A DNA stretch of 27,326 nt from Botryllus schlosseri (GCA_000444245.1 ATSW01003616.1:1-27326); one strand, 5' to 3'; shown: positions 19,363 through 27,326, counted from the stretch's first letter. The notes: generated by a model from the sequence alone, not told the origin. Program-made: numbers and translations.

Positions 19363-19814
19363 GGGTTTTAATGCCGACAACGCGCTGGTTAATATCAGCC
19401 CGGTGCCTACGGCTTACGTATGCCCAGATCAGCCAGTCCGAATTTGATCGTAAAATGGTGCGCTTTTAATTATACACGTGTGATTACAGCAAGAGCATTA
19501 TGGGCGCATGCCGCGACCTTATCATTAGAAATACATATCCCAAAGGTTTGAAATTCGATCCGCTATATGGTTGCGCTCGATAGAGTCCGTCCAGAAATGA
19601 AGTTTATTGGAACATAGAAGGTTCCCGTTCAAACTAGTCGAATAAATTCAGAATTTGCGCTACCGAGAATCTCGTTGCATCAATACTTGGCAACGTAATT
19701 CAACGCCGTGCACTGCACAATGCGCAGTATTAATAACAAAACAAACACTGACAAGTGACACCGAGGGAATACGAGATGTATCAAGCAGACAAGAATTAGT
19801 AGCCTACAGATGAT

Positions 19815-20270
19815 AGCAAACGAGAAAGCGCGCATCTAATCATTAATTGCTCAGCTTGCGTACAGCACAATTGGGTTCCGAGTCTGACATCGCGACAATT
19901 GTTTGCTCAAAATGACATTCGTGTTGCATTTCCCGATAAAAGTTGGCAAAGCCATGTTAGAGTAATGAATATGAGCACTTTGCGTAGAAATGACTTTCAA
20001 TTCGTAGGCATAGGCCACGCTACACAAACGCACTGTCCTATTTCGCGCTCGAAGCCTCCAATTAAAGAAACTATCACGGAACTAAAACACGAATTATTTT
20101 GTAAACGAATATGGGCGCAAATACAATTTAATTAAGAGAATGAGAACGTGAATTCGCTCGTCTGGTTGAGAGAAGATGATGTTTCTCAGCGCAAGCGTGT
20201 CGAAATCGACGTCGTAAACGAGGTTGCTTCGATCGACTGATTACTAATCACGGATTACAATTTACAAATC
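19815..20270. repeat. Dispersed repeat family, copy C
   Basis: Carries GAGAAAGCGCGCATCTAATCA at 19822, CATCGCGACAATTGTTTGCTC near 19888 and GAGAAGATGATGTTTCTCAGCGC near 20168, in the same order and orientation as copy A. Ends close to the LINE fragment at 20281, which may have inserted into it. Frames at 19851-20135 are not conserved among copies. Confidence 0.6.
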
Positions 20271-20280
20271 ACTGCTGAAA

Positions 20281-20841
20281 AATTCGGTGTCCTAAACATA
20301 CAAGATATGCGGAAACTAAAAATTGCAAAGTTTATGTATCAGTTCCACTGTGGCCGCTGCTCCGAAAACTTCGATGACTTCTTTACCTCGGTATCAAAAG
20401 TGCATAAGTACGACACACGCGCGTCTACGTCGTCCAACTATCATATGGTTGACAAAAAATATCATCGCTCAAATATGCCGGACCTATGAAGTGTGGAACA
20501 GTATCTCGCCGGCTATCCGACAGTCGTCGAGCATGGCCACATTCAAGTCGAAATACAAGCAATTTTTGCTGAGTGAATACTAGTCAGCCCGCACCATTTA
20601 CCGGACCACGACCTGAGATATCGATCTCGCCTTCCGTCACTTGCCAGTTGCCACTTTCTATTAGCTTCTTTTACTTTCATTCAGTGTGCAATGTGCATGC
20701 CTCCTCTTTACATCGCCTAGGCCTAGGTGGGTGTCTGATCTTAAGACTACTCCTAGTCGTTTCGACATCTTCCTATCATTCCTTGTATTGCAGTCTTGTG
20801 ATGTTTTGAAGTGATGAAATTCTATGAATAAACTTGAACTT
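20281..20841 (+). mobile_element. CR1/L2-like LINE, 3' fragment with ORF2 end
   Basis: Codes for the extreme C-terminus of a LINE reverse transcriptase protein, then a ~250-bp 3' untranslated region. NIQDMRKLKIAKFMYQFHCG (20296-20355) and FDDFFTSVSKVHKYDTRAST match the pattern ...kl.iakfmY.y.n...P..f...F......h.ynTR of the CR1/L2 group. The next frame gives VWNSISPAIRQSSSMATFKS and KYKQFLLSEY, the standard ending, with the stop at 20583. The two parts are in different phases, so one frameshift separates them near 20420. The tail AATAAACTTGAACTTGG ends the element. The 3' part recurs at 5785-5930. Only the last ~560 bp inserted. Confidence 0.8.
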
Positions 20842-22045
20842 GGGGCGTTTTAAGCACTAGTTCATCGTCGCCGACGAAGCTGCGTATTCAATTATTCGCG
20901 CGCGTATCGGTTAATGGAAAATAGTTGGCATTTACTTTACGCGCTATCACGGACTCGCTAATTGACAGCGCTGATGATTTGAAATCGCAGACGGGGGGCG
21001 TTCAATCTTATTGTATGCGGTGGCCGCCACCCCATAATTCTGCCATGGGGTGGCTGCGCCACTCCGCCACCCCGTAACTCGGCGCCTAGGGTAGATGTAC
21101 CGATGAGACACTGGGACCGAAAATACTTGAAAAATTCTCTGTGATAATCCCATGATTACAGTACGCGAATTTGTCTACAATGGCATGCTTGCAGAATCTT
21201 TCCTCACATGCAAAAAACTTCGACCTGCGTAAGTTATGGGATCTGTGACAAATTATTTACGTTTTAGGGGGTGTAAAGTAAATTTGGATCGACATATACA
21301 TTTTCTATATAACCTTCCAGACTAACAAGCCCGCCTTAATGTTTGATATGAAGTATAGGGCTTGTATCAAGATATATAATGACACATATTTTTTGAATCA
21401 ATACCATCCTCGAGTGGACTATTGTTAATTCAATTACAATATTTATAGGGTGTGGGGGACCTATGGTACCATAGCCAAATCATGCAAAATAGATGGACTA
21501 AGTAATTACTTAACATCAGAAACACGCCTACAGAGGCTGTAAATCAAAGTTACCAGTGGTATCGCTATTACGAGATATTTGAAAGACAAAATGTCGATTT
21601 GCGGGTAATATGTATGTGGCATTAATTTTGGAAGTTTGGGCGTAAATCAAAACGTGATTTTACACCAACATTTGAGTTGATATAATCTATTTTATTCTTG
21701 AAGGTGGTGACGAAACATTCTTCATTGGCTTGCTTTAGCTGAGAATATTGCAGGCTACACAATAAAACAAATTGACAAATTTGAGTTTTTGAGCGTATGC
21801 CCCATAGGTCCCATTGTCGTGTGCCTTTGGACCCACCGGGTGGGGACCGATGATACGTTCGAGCTACAATCTTTAAACGATTATAAATATTTTTTGAAAA
21901 GGCGGATATTCATGTAAATGTCCGCGATAGGTAGAGCTTGTATCGAAGTGTTGAGACAGCAAAAGATCTGGTATTTTCGGCTGAAGATTTGAGGGCCAGT
22001 GATCATTTAGCAATTTTTGATCCATCGGTACCACATCTCGCCCTA

Positions 22046-22220
22046 CATTAGGAAATTACATTTCACGATGTTTGTGGAATGCCAGTCTGCAAGGTCACGT
22101 CAAATAAGACCTACTTGTGAATTATACTGTGATTACCCCTATTATTGATGGTGCGGCCCGCAGCGTCATCAAAAAAACTAGGAAATTGGCCCGCGAACAC
22201 ATTTGAGTTTGAGACCTCTG
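22046..22220. mobile_element. Orphan hAT right end (CAGAGGTCTCAAAC type)
   Basis: Ends TTTGAGTTTGAGACCTCTG at 22220, with subterminal GTGCGGCCCGCAGCGTCATC and TTGGCCCGCGAACAC. This is the right-hand layout of many animal hAT MITEs (reverse complement CAGAGGTCTCAAACTC then GCGGGCC). The left end was not found. Immediately after, TGTTTTAAACA is directly doubled (22219-22241). The left boundary is arbitrary. Confidence 0.55.
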
Positions 22221-22300
22221 TTTTAAACAGTGTTTTAAACAATGGCTTTTCTCTAAAAAATGTATTTGTATCTCTCAATTTTTATCAGTGATTTTGCCCA

Positions 22301-22381
22301 CTATGCTAGAGTGTACGAACTTTTCGCGGACCAGTAACGAACTCCTCGCGGAACACCGCGGTTGCCGAGTGCCGATCACTG
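22301..22381. mobile_element. Orphan hAT right end (CAGTGATCGGCACTC type)
   Basis: The reverse complement reads CAGTGATCGGCACTCGGC, then AACCGCGGTGTTCCGCGAGG and CTGGTCCGCGAAAAG, a hAT-type end with GC-rich palindromic subterminal words. No left partner or target duplication was identified. Confidence 0.5.
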
Positions 22382-22770
22382 ACCGACAACAGAGATGAGC
22401 ATGGCTTCAGATTTGCATTCTAAATAAAAATGGATCTGGTGATTTTGGCTGGTCTCGGAATGGATCGGATGTATATTTGCGATCATTTTGAAGCTAGATT
22501 TAGTTTTGGACTTGGTTACGAAATTTCATATTTTCATTATAATCATTTTCCATTTTCATGTGAACAAGTTTCAGCTATCACCGAATACTACGGTTACTAG
22601 ATTTTGGAATCCGGAAAGAGGGACAATTTTTAAAAAATCATAAAAGTTAGTTTACCGAAATTGAAAACAGCTGCTTTGTGATATTTTCTGGAAATCTTGT
22701 TGTGTCGACTAAAAAAGGTCACCACTTTGACTTGACTCCCGAATGTGGTGTTGACTGAAAGAAAGAAAAA
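22382..22770. other. AT-rich stretch with GGATTTGG-like words
   Basis: Words such as GGATCTGG, GGAATGGATCGG and TTTGGACTTGG recur, and CACCGAATACTACGG near 22579 resembles ACCGAATACTGGAG near 26038. In both places this lies close to the AGAGGACA-type sequence, so both may be parts of one repeat family. No frame of note. Confidence 0.35.
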
Positions 22771-22857
22771 GTACATTTAGGCGTCCTCGGAGGTAGTTTT
22801 AAATTTCCTGAAAAGGGAAGACAAATACTCCTAAAGGAGGATATATGGTAACCCTAC
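22771..22857. mobile_element. Transposon end (GTAGGGTTACCATA type), copy 1
   Basis: Shares with 25930-26022 the order: ACATTTAGGCGTCC, CGGAGG, then AAGGGAAGACAAATACTCCT and AAAGGAGGATATATGGTAACCCTAC. Its reverse complement starts GTAGGGTTACCATATATCC, which I recognise from memory as a widespread animal repeat terminus. Only one end is visible here. Class not proven, hAT-like likely. Confidence 0.5.
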
Positions 22858-22987
22858 AAAATGATATTGCCTACCCAGGACTGAAAAGGTACTTCGTCAG
22901 TCCCCCTCCCCCCGCTCTCACATTACCAAACTGCCGTTACAATGCAACATTCCAGGCTGATTTTGGGGGTTCCAGCGCCACGAGCAG

Positions 22988-23075
22988 AATAAAATTTATA
23001 TTTTCAGAATCAGTACCGCGGTAGCTTTCGATTGATACCCGTTTTATCATATTTTGCGCTCGGCAAGCCGGTCAA
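22988..23075. repeat. Single diverged copy of the palindrome arm
   Basis: TTTATATTTTCAGAATCAGT then ACCGCGGTAGCTTTCGAT matches TTTATATTTTCGGAATCGGT then GCAACAGTAGCTTTCGAT in the right arm of the 1738-2335 palindrome (near 2124-2161). Here it stands alone, so the arm sequence existed as a repeat independent of the palindrome. Confidence 0.6.
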
Positions 23076-23161
23076 AAATTACTGTCAAATTGCCTTTGGC
23101 CAAATAGAATGTGTGAGGTAGATCAATTTCATTTAGCGGTGAGATTTGCTTGTGTCCACAC

Positions 23162-23295
23162 CAGAGTTGGATCAATTACAATAATTCAGTTCAATTCAAT
23201 TACAATTACAATTACTCCCTTGCATGTTTCAATTACATTACAATTACAATTACTCAATACTAAAAATATCAGATTACAATTACAATTACAATTAG
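23162..23295. repeat. AATTAC simple repeat, probably a hAT subterminal array
   Basis: CAGAGTTGGATCAATTACAA is followed by at least a dozen imperfect AATTAC/ATTACA units in three clusters to 23295. The leading CAGAGTTGG looks like a hAT-type end, and arrays of such words next to it resemble the GACTCGAGTC arrays of the elements at 70 and 23579. No right end was found. Confidence 0.55.
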
Positions 23296-23443
23296 TGTTA
23301 AACATGTAAGTGATGAGGTAGAGAGGTGTGCTTTGACAACTGTAGCGACGTAATTAGCAACAATCTCAAGCTATTCATGTTTCATTCATGACACGTAGAA
23401 TACTCTTTAATTATAATGGTTCAGCACAGGTTTCAGTTTAGCC

Positions 23444-24543
23444 CACTGGTTCTCTAACGTTTTGACAGTGGAATATTTCGTGCCCCCATATCGTCATATC
23501 ACACAACGAAACCAGAATGTTAGCAATCATTACATATAGGTTGATGGTGTGGAAGGTTATGACTGTTGATGAGAGAATCAGGGTAGTAACCAAGTCACAA
23601 AGCTCCGAGTCACTAGTCAATCTCACTTTTATAGTTTTGACTCGAGTCAAGTCGAGTCTGTGCAACTTTGCATTCATTCATAGGTTAAATACCGTAATAA
23701 ATGATCAAACTGAAATACAAAAGAACAGTTGCATCGACTAGCCTAATCCCTATTGCTCCAACAACTCACAAGACGTGGGTGCCAATATATACATGCACGC
23801 ACGTCGCACAATCACAAGAACAAGAAGACGAGATCGCTCATGCGTTTAGGGAAACTATTAGAGAGAGAGATAGTAGTAAGAGATAATCACACAGAGTCAT
23901 TTTCAATTCACCACCGAGTCAAGTCCAAGTCCAAGTCATCGAGCAGAGTTTCGAGTCCAAGTCATTGTGTTGACTGCTCAGTTTCCAGTTAAAGTATTGT
24001 TAAACCCACTTTTTACAACTCTGTTTGGCGATATCGAATGGTTCGTATTTATAATATACGAATTTTACCCATTTTTAACAGTTTCTGGTCGCGTTTTCAA
24101 GTACCAGTACCAATTTACGAAATCCCAATAGAGTGGTTACTTTACTGTTCTTCGTAATTACAATGAAATGTCGGTCTTGGCTGTCTGAGTCCGTGACTTG
24201 GTTCGAGTCATGCGCAATGACTCGAGTCCAAGTCGAGTCAATACACAGATTGTCTTGAGTCGAATCATTTCCGCATTTTGAGAAAATAACTCGAGTCAAG
24301 TCAAGTCATCAGAATATCGTGACTCGAGTCATTACAACCCTGAGAGAATTCTCCAATATGAAATTCGGACTATACACAGAGCAATAACTATGAAATGGAG
24401 GTGAATCGCGCCAGGCGCGGAAAAAATTTCAATATACCGGAGCTTCGCGCTTTAAATTTCAATATACCAGAGCTTCGAGCTTCGCGCTTCAGATGCTTTC
24501 ACGCCGTCCAAGGGGGGCACGCCCCCCAGTTTGAGAACCACTG
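23444..24543. mobile_element. hAT MITE hosting a second hAT-like MITE
   Basis: The left end CACTGGTTCTCTAACG and right end TTTGAGAACCACTG are inverted with a few changes. GTTTAGCC at 23436-23443 and GTTTCGCC at 24544-24551 are an 8-bp duplication with one mismatch. Short inverted GC words sit inside the ends (GTGCCCCC at 23480, GGGGGGCACGCCCCCC near 24512). Without the 763-bp insertion the element is only about 330 bp. It contains a doubled unit, AAATTTCAATATACC-GAGCTTCG (24426-24475). Not coding. Confidence 0.8.
23579..24341. mobile_element. Non-autonomous hAT-like element, copy 2 (GACTCGAGTC-rich MITE)
   Basis: Starts CAGGGTAGTAACC and ends ATTACAACCCT, with GAGAGAAT at 23571-23578 and 24342-24349 as a perfect 8-bp duplication. 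It aligns with copy 1 (70-564) across the ends and the middle (for example GTTGACTGCTCAGTTTCCAG near 23968 and 237). It is longer because of about 240 extra bases (23657-23896) flanked by GAGTC on both sides. The target is the interior of the hAT at 23444-24543, so this insertion is younger than that element. Frames at 23438-23992 and 24075-24299 are repeat by-products. Confidence 0.85.
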
Positions 24544-24710
24544 GTTTCGCCTATATTGTAATTCACAAAGTTTTCTGTTGCTACTGAAGCATGGGAAACA
24601 GTTTAGCATGGCGGAATTATCTGGTTATAACGCGGCACGCATAGAACACCGATGTAAATAGGCTAATTATTACAGGTGGCGACTGCGTAGTGTGTATTAA
24701 GGCCTTAAGG

Positions 24711-25679
24711 CAGCGGTTCTCAACCGGGGGTCCGTGAAGCATTTTCAGGGGGTCCGCGAAGCCTCTAAGCTTGCAAAATGATATTTTGCCTAATTACAGC
24801 TACAACTTCATGACTCACATCAACATAATTGCCGTCTGAGATGAAATATCCTATCTGTGCAAACTCATTTTAATTGCTAAATTGCCAATAGTCTACTGAT
24901 AAAAAAAAACATATTGCCGTTTAGAGAGGTTTGTTGGGGTGATATACATAACCACACTCCCAGACCAACTTCAAAATGAGCTTATTGATGAAAATGACTA
25001 GGATGGACGTTATATGTTCAATGACAAATCCGAGTCTCAATTTTGATGGTATATATGCTTCGATCATACTCAAATGGGTCGTCGGTGCCCGTTATTATAG
25101 CCTACCATTCGCCACCACCTATATTTGTGGAAATAAATTTTCGGCAATCGTTCATATCAAACCGAAGAGTCGTATTTTCAAGACACGACCACGTAATTCA
25201 AGAAATGCAGCTACAAAACTCGCTACCGTCAGCCCAATTTCAATATAAATAGTGCGATGTTATTTTTTGCTACATTTGGCACTAGCCAGAAATTAATATT
25301 CGTAAAACACAGATGACGGTTGCACGATAATTGAGCTTGTTTGTGGTATTCATGGTGTTTGTCAACTAATATGGTCATTCGCACCAGGTCAATTTTCTTC
25401 ATTTCTATTCCGTAGCTGCCGACTTATATCATGACCCACTTCTAGGCTTTTATAAGACACCTCTTACACGGATGAGATGGCAAGGAGAAACTTTGATAAA
25501 CCACCGAAACATGGGTAGGTATTCTGGAGTAACCGCAACCCAGTGCTGTTGCTGCTGTGGATTATACCACTACGCTATCACGCCAAATTGACCTAAATTT
25601 AAACTAAAGTTTTGGGGGTCCGCGGGGTTCTTGACGCTCCAAAAGGGGTCCACGAAGACAAAAAGGTTGAGAACCACTG
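24711..25679. mobile_element. hAT non-autonomous element with SINE inside
   Basis: The left end CAGCGGTTCTCAACC and right end GGTTGAGAACCACTG are inverted with one mismatch, and CCTTAAGG flanks it exactly at 24703-24710 and 25680-25687. Subterminal words GGGGGTCCGTGAAGC, GGGGGTCCGCGAAGC (left) and GGGGGTCCGCGGGG, AAGGGGTCCACGAAG (right) are the usual partner repeats of this hAT type. Frames at 24976-25252 match nothing. A SINE was inserted on the minus strand at 25337-25585, so the hAT is the older of the two. Confidence 0.92.
25337..25585 (-). mobile_element. tRNA-derived SINE, copy 2
   Basis: Read on the minus strand it starts GGCGTGATAGCGTAGTGGTA, with TAGCGTAGTGG a clean match to the polymerase III A box. 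The region GGGTTGCGGTTACTCC has lost much of the B box that copy 1 keeps. The 3' part GTTGACAAACACCATGAATA continues as copy 1 does. AATTGAGC at 25329-25336 and AATTGACC at 25586-25593 may be its target duplication (7 of 8), shorter than usual and partly eroded. Confidence 0.8.
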
Positions 25680-25687
25680 CCTTAAGG

Positions 25688-25929
25688 CCTTGCGGCGGCG
25701 TCGTCATCCTGGTCCGTACCGGGTTTTCACTGGCGTGACGAATAAATGATTGTTTGATTGATTGATTGATTTTTTGTGGTGTATTGAACTGATAAAATTG
25801 CTAATAAACCAATGATGATGATGATGAACTTTCCAGCTCAGCTCCCGGAAAACACCCGCCGGAGCGTTACTTCAGTGCTGATGTACTGTATCTCAGTCGA
25901 ATTTGGCCCTATATTTAACCAGAAATCTC
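25688..25929. other. Flank with simple repeats and a possible LINE tail
   Basis: GAATAAATGATTGTTTGATTGATTGATTGATT at 25739-25771 is a GATT-type simple repeat just after a GC-rich stretch (25688-25735), the pattern left by some LINE 3' tails. A short ATG run lies at 25811-25827. The frame at 25812-26075 is driven by it and by the neighbouring repeat. Confidence 0.45.
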
Positions 25930-26022
25930 CAAAAAAGAGGACATTTGGGCGTCCCCCGAGGACACTTTCAAAAAAAAATCGAAAAAGAGGACAAATCCTC
26001 TTAAAAGAGGAGGTATGGTACT
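25930..26022. mobile_element. Transposon end (GTAGGGTTACCATA type), copy 2
   Basis: AAAAAAGAGGACATTTGGGC then GTCCCCCGAGGACAC, AAAAAGAGGACAAATCCTCT and AAAAGAGGAGGTATGGTA parallel the copy at 22771-22857. The outermost bases have decayed. Contains repeated AGAGGACA words and the inverted pair ATCCTCTT/AAGAGGAG. No partner end seen. Confidence 0.5.
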
Positions 26023-26267
26023 ATAAGTTACGGCCCTACCGAATACTGGAGTTGGACTTGGATTTCAATCTTTGATGTGGACCATAGTGGAGCAGGATTT
26101 GGATTGGAAAGTAATAAATCCGCTATCGGTACAGTTTACTTTCAGCATAGTGTGCTTACAGCTGTAGTTACTGCTGTCCCTGGGCCGAATACTTGTATGA
26201 AATTTCCTAAGCGGAAAAAAGATATGACCTACCATAACTATTTTAAACAAATTTACTCCTGGAGGAT
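26023..26267. other. Short unrecognised stretch before the tandem array
   Basis: GGATTT-rich words (26050-26110) recall 22430-22520. Frames on both strands (26065-26292 and 26077-26274) overlap and have no family signature. Confidence 0.35.
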
Positions 26268-27018
26268 GAGTTGATACCTTTTCTGGGTTCAATAGTGGTC
26301 TAAATTACATAACAACCTCAAACAACTTATTTAAGCAGCATAAGTACCAGGAAACGCCGCCTAAATATGTGTGATGTGATGGCATTCGCAACAATACGCA
26401 ATTGCTTCTGTCAATATATCTGATGTGTACGATACCTGATTCTTTGTTCCGCGAATATGAGTTATACCTTTTCTGAATCTAATAGCCATATATTTTACAC
26501 CCAAACTGCTGACAATTCATTTCAAGGTACACTTCCCTCCGCAAAATTCACCCAAATGCGTGTGATATGATCGCATTTTGCGACAAACCACAACACTTCA
26601 CACGATTTGACCATGTCAACGTATCTTATCGGTAGGGTGACTTATACTTTGTTCCGAAATATAAGTTGTACCTTTTCTGAATCTAATAGTCATCTATTGT
26701 ACACCCAAACTGGAGACAACTTATTTTGAGGTACACAAGTAACCCTAAAGTTCACCTAAATATGTCGGATCTGATCGCATTTGGCGACTATTCACAATCG
26801 CTTCACACGATTTAACCATGTCAATACATCTTATCGGTAGGGTCTTTGTTCCGAAAGATGAGTTATACATTTTCTGAATCTGATAATCATCCATTTCACA
26901 CCCAGACTAGAGACAGCTTATTTCGAGGTACACAAGTAACCCTAAAATCCACCTAAATATGTCAGATCTGATCGCTACAAACGGAAATTCACAACCGCTT
27001 CACACGATTTGAGCATGT
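26268..27018. repeat. Tandem array, four units of about 190-200 bp
   Basis: Units start at 26268, 26459, 26663 and 26860 with GAGTTGATACC, GAGTTATACC, AAGTTGTACC and GAGTTATACA. Each then runs TTTTCTG-TCTAATAG, CACCCAAACT, GACAACTTATTT, AGGTACAC, CACCTAAATATGT, GATCGCATTTGGCGAC, CACACGATTTGACCATGTCA and CTTTGTTCCGAAA. Lengths are 191, 204, 197 and about 159 (the last is partial). The inner units are more alike than the first, as expected when an array grows from one side by unequal exchange. No frame is kept across units, so it is satellite-like DNA rather than a coding repeat. Confidence 0.9.
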
Positions 27019-27227
27019 CTGCGCAGTCCCGTGTGATGTCATCAGGAGTATTATTGACGGAAAAATTGTCGGAAAAATTTCATCGTCGACTCGAAAATGA
27101 TGACGGTGAGGTGTGCGACCTCTTGCTGTTTCCACTGATATGGGAAGATCACTTTATACTCATTTCATTTTCAAAATCAAATAGCCAAATTGCAATTATA
27201 AACTCCCTGGCTGATCACAAATTATGA
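27015..27227 (+). CDS. Possible Ulp1/SENP-like (C48) cysteine protease fragment
   Basis: From ATG 27015 the frame gives 70 residues ending at a stop. CDLLLFPLIWEDHFILISFS followed by SQIAIINSLAD fits the middle of a Ulp1-type protease: a hydrophobic strand ending in Pro, the catalytic His (here DHF, usually HW), another strand, then the DSL turn (here NSL, Asn in place of Asp). In the family the catalytic Gln and Cys come about 50-90 residues later, beyond this frame. An open phase runs on to the window edge, so the gene, if real, is either spliced or decayed. Such domains occur in host SUMO proteases and in several transposon families. The call rests on about 35 residues and could be chance. 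Confidence 0.35.
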   Translation: MSAQSRVMSSGVLLTEKLSEKFHRRLENDDGEVCDLLLFPLIWEDHFILISFSKSNSQIAIINSLADHKL

Positions 27228-27326
27228 AACTGTTTGCTATCGAAGTTGAAAAGCAATTTCAAGGGTTTTTTCTCCGGAAATTCAAAATTGACGAACTCCA
27301 ATTCGAAATGAAATGTTTGGTAAAGC

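Larger units (their letters stand above)
18081..21087. mobile_element. 3.0-kb TIR element Y, composite
   Basis: The left end AGGCGCCGACTTTTA and right end (reverse complement) AGGCGCCGAGTTACG are inverted. AGGGTACAT at 18072-18080 and AGGGTAGAT at 21088-21096 form a 9-bp duplication with one mismatch. Both ends have GGGGTGGCGG words: one near 18105, and several in both directions across 21015-21075, able to form hairpins. A 9-bp duplication suggests Mutator-like, but an 8-bp hAT reading is possible if the boundary shifts. Inside are dispersed-repeat copies B and C, an inner TIR pair (18115, 19362) and a LINE fragment. No transposase was recognised. Confidence 0.65.
18071..22045. mobile_element. 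TIR element X with GGGACC-ATGG repeats, split by element Y
   Basis: The left end TAGGGTACAT (18071) continues, after element Y, as GTACCGATGAGAC at 21097. The right end 22021-22045 reads, as reverse complement, TAGGGCGAGATGTGG then TACCGATGGA. The two agree over about 24 bases with a 2-base gap. Related words recur inside: GGGACCTATGG at 21456, its inverse CCATAGGTCCC at 21802, and GGGGACCGATGAT near 21841, as expected of subterminal transposase sites. Without the 3-kb insertion it would be about 960 bp and encodes nothing. TA on both outer ends could be a TA duplication, but the superfamily is open. Confidence 0.6.

Noticed and set aside
23109-23309. Plus-strand frame rich in Ile, Thr and Gln
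   Set aside because: It is a translation of the AATTAC simple repeat.
25812-26075. Plus-strand frame starting MMMMMNFPAQ
   Set aside because: The start is a simple ATG repeat and the rest reads through a transposon end.
1-27326. LTR retrotransposon, retrovirus-like copy or Polinton
   Set aside because: No long terminal repeats, protease/integrase signatures, capsid or polymerase B motifs were seen. The 163/173-bp direct repeats at 14366 and 15930 flank a LINE with a TAA tail and are part of the host hAT, so they are not LTRs.
1-27326. CRISPR array, operon or bacterial gene cluster
   Set aside because: The tandem units at 26268 have no short-repeat/unique-spacer plan, and there are no long tightly packed frames or ribosome binding sites. 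The sequence is eukaryotic.

Overview
This window is eukaryotic and non-coding for most of its length. It is AT-rich, frames are short and interrupted, one convincing splice donor is present, and nested transposons dominate. The mix of many hAT families, a tRNA-derived SINE, an I-like LINE with RNase H, a CR1/L2-like LINE and a Penelope-like GIY-YIG endonuclease suggests an invertebrate metazoan. A marine deuterostome such as a tunicate is a guess that the sequence cannot prove. Three N bases (12078, 12162, 12287) mark it as a draft assembly.

Left part (1-5800). A short hAT-like element with perfect 8-bp target duplications (70-564) is followed by a ~600-bp near-perfect palindrome (1738-2335) inside a dispersed repeat. 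Next comes the only good host-gene candidate: a minus-strand signal-peptide exon (3526-3604) with a TATA box and a splice donor, plus possible second exons at 3006-3170. Beyond it are a dispersed repeat with an internal duplication (4428-4692) and a 5'-truncated LINE tail (5785-5930).

Middle part (6800-17400). hAT-type termini lie at 6806 and 8597. A SINE with target duplications sits at 8632-8910. A Penelope endonuclease remnant lies at 9586-10005. A hAT transposase remnant on the minus strand (10220-10625) is interrupted by a 194-bp hAT MITE with a perfect 8-bp duplication. An I-like LINE tail lies at 10836-11000. A 3.2-kb hAT element (14174-17360) carries a 1.4-kb I-like LINE whose insertion duplicated about 163 bp of target.

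Right part (17500-27326). A TIR element (18071-22045) is split by a 3.0-kb second TIR element (18081-21087), which itself holds further repeats and a LINE. Then come orphan hAT ends, an AATTAC-rich hAT-like end, a hAT (23444-24543) carrying a second copy of the window-start element, and a hAT (24711-25679) carrying a SINE on the minus strand. The window ends with four ~190-200-bp tandem units (26268-27018) and a possible Ulp1/C48-protease-like fragment (27015-27227).

No complete gene, tRNA, rRNA, CRISPR array or operon was found. The elements do not form a pathway. What links them is serial insertion, whose relative order can be read in at least five places.
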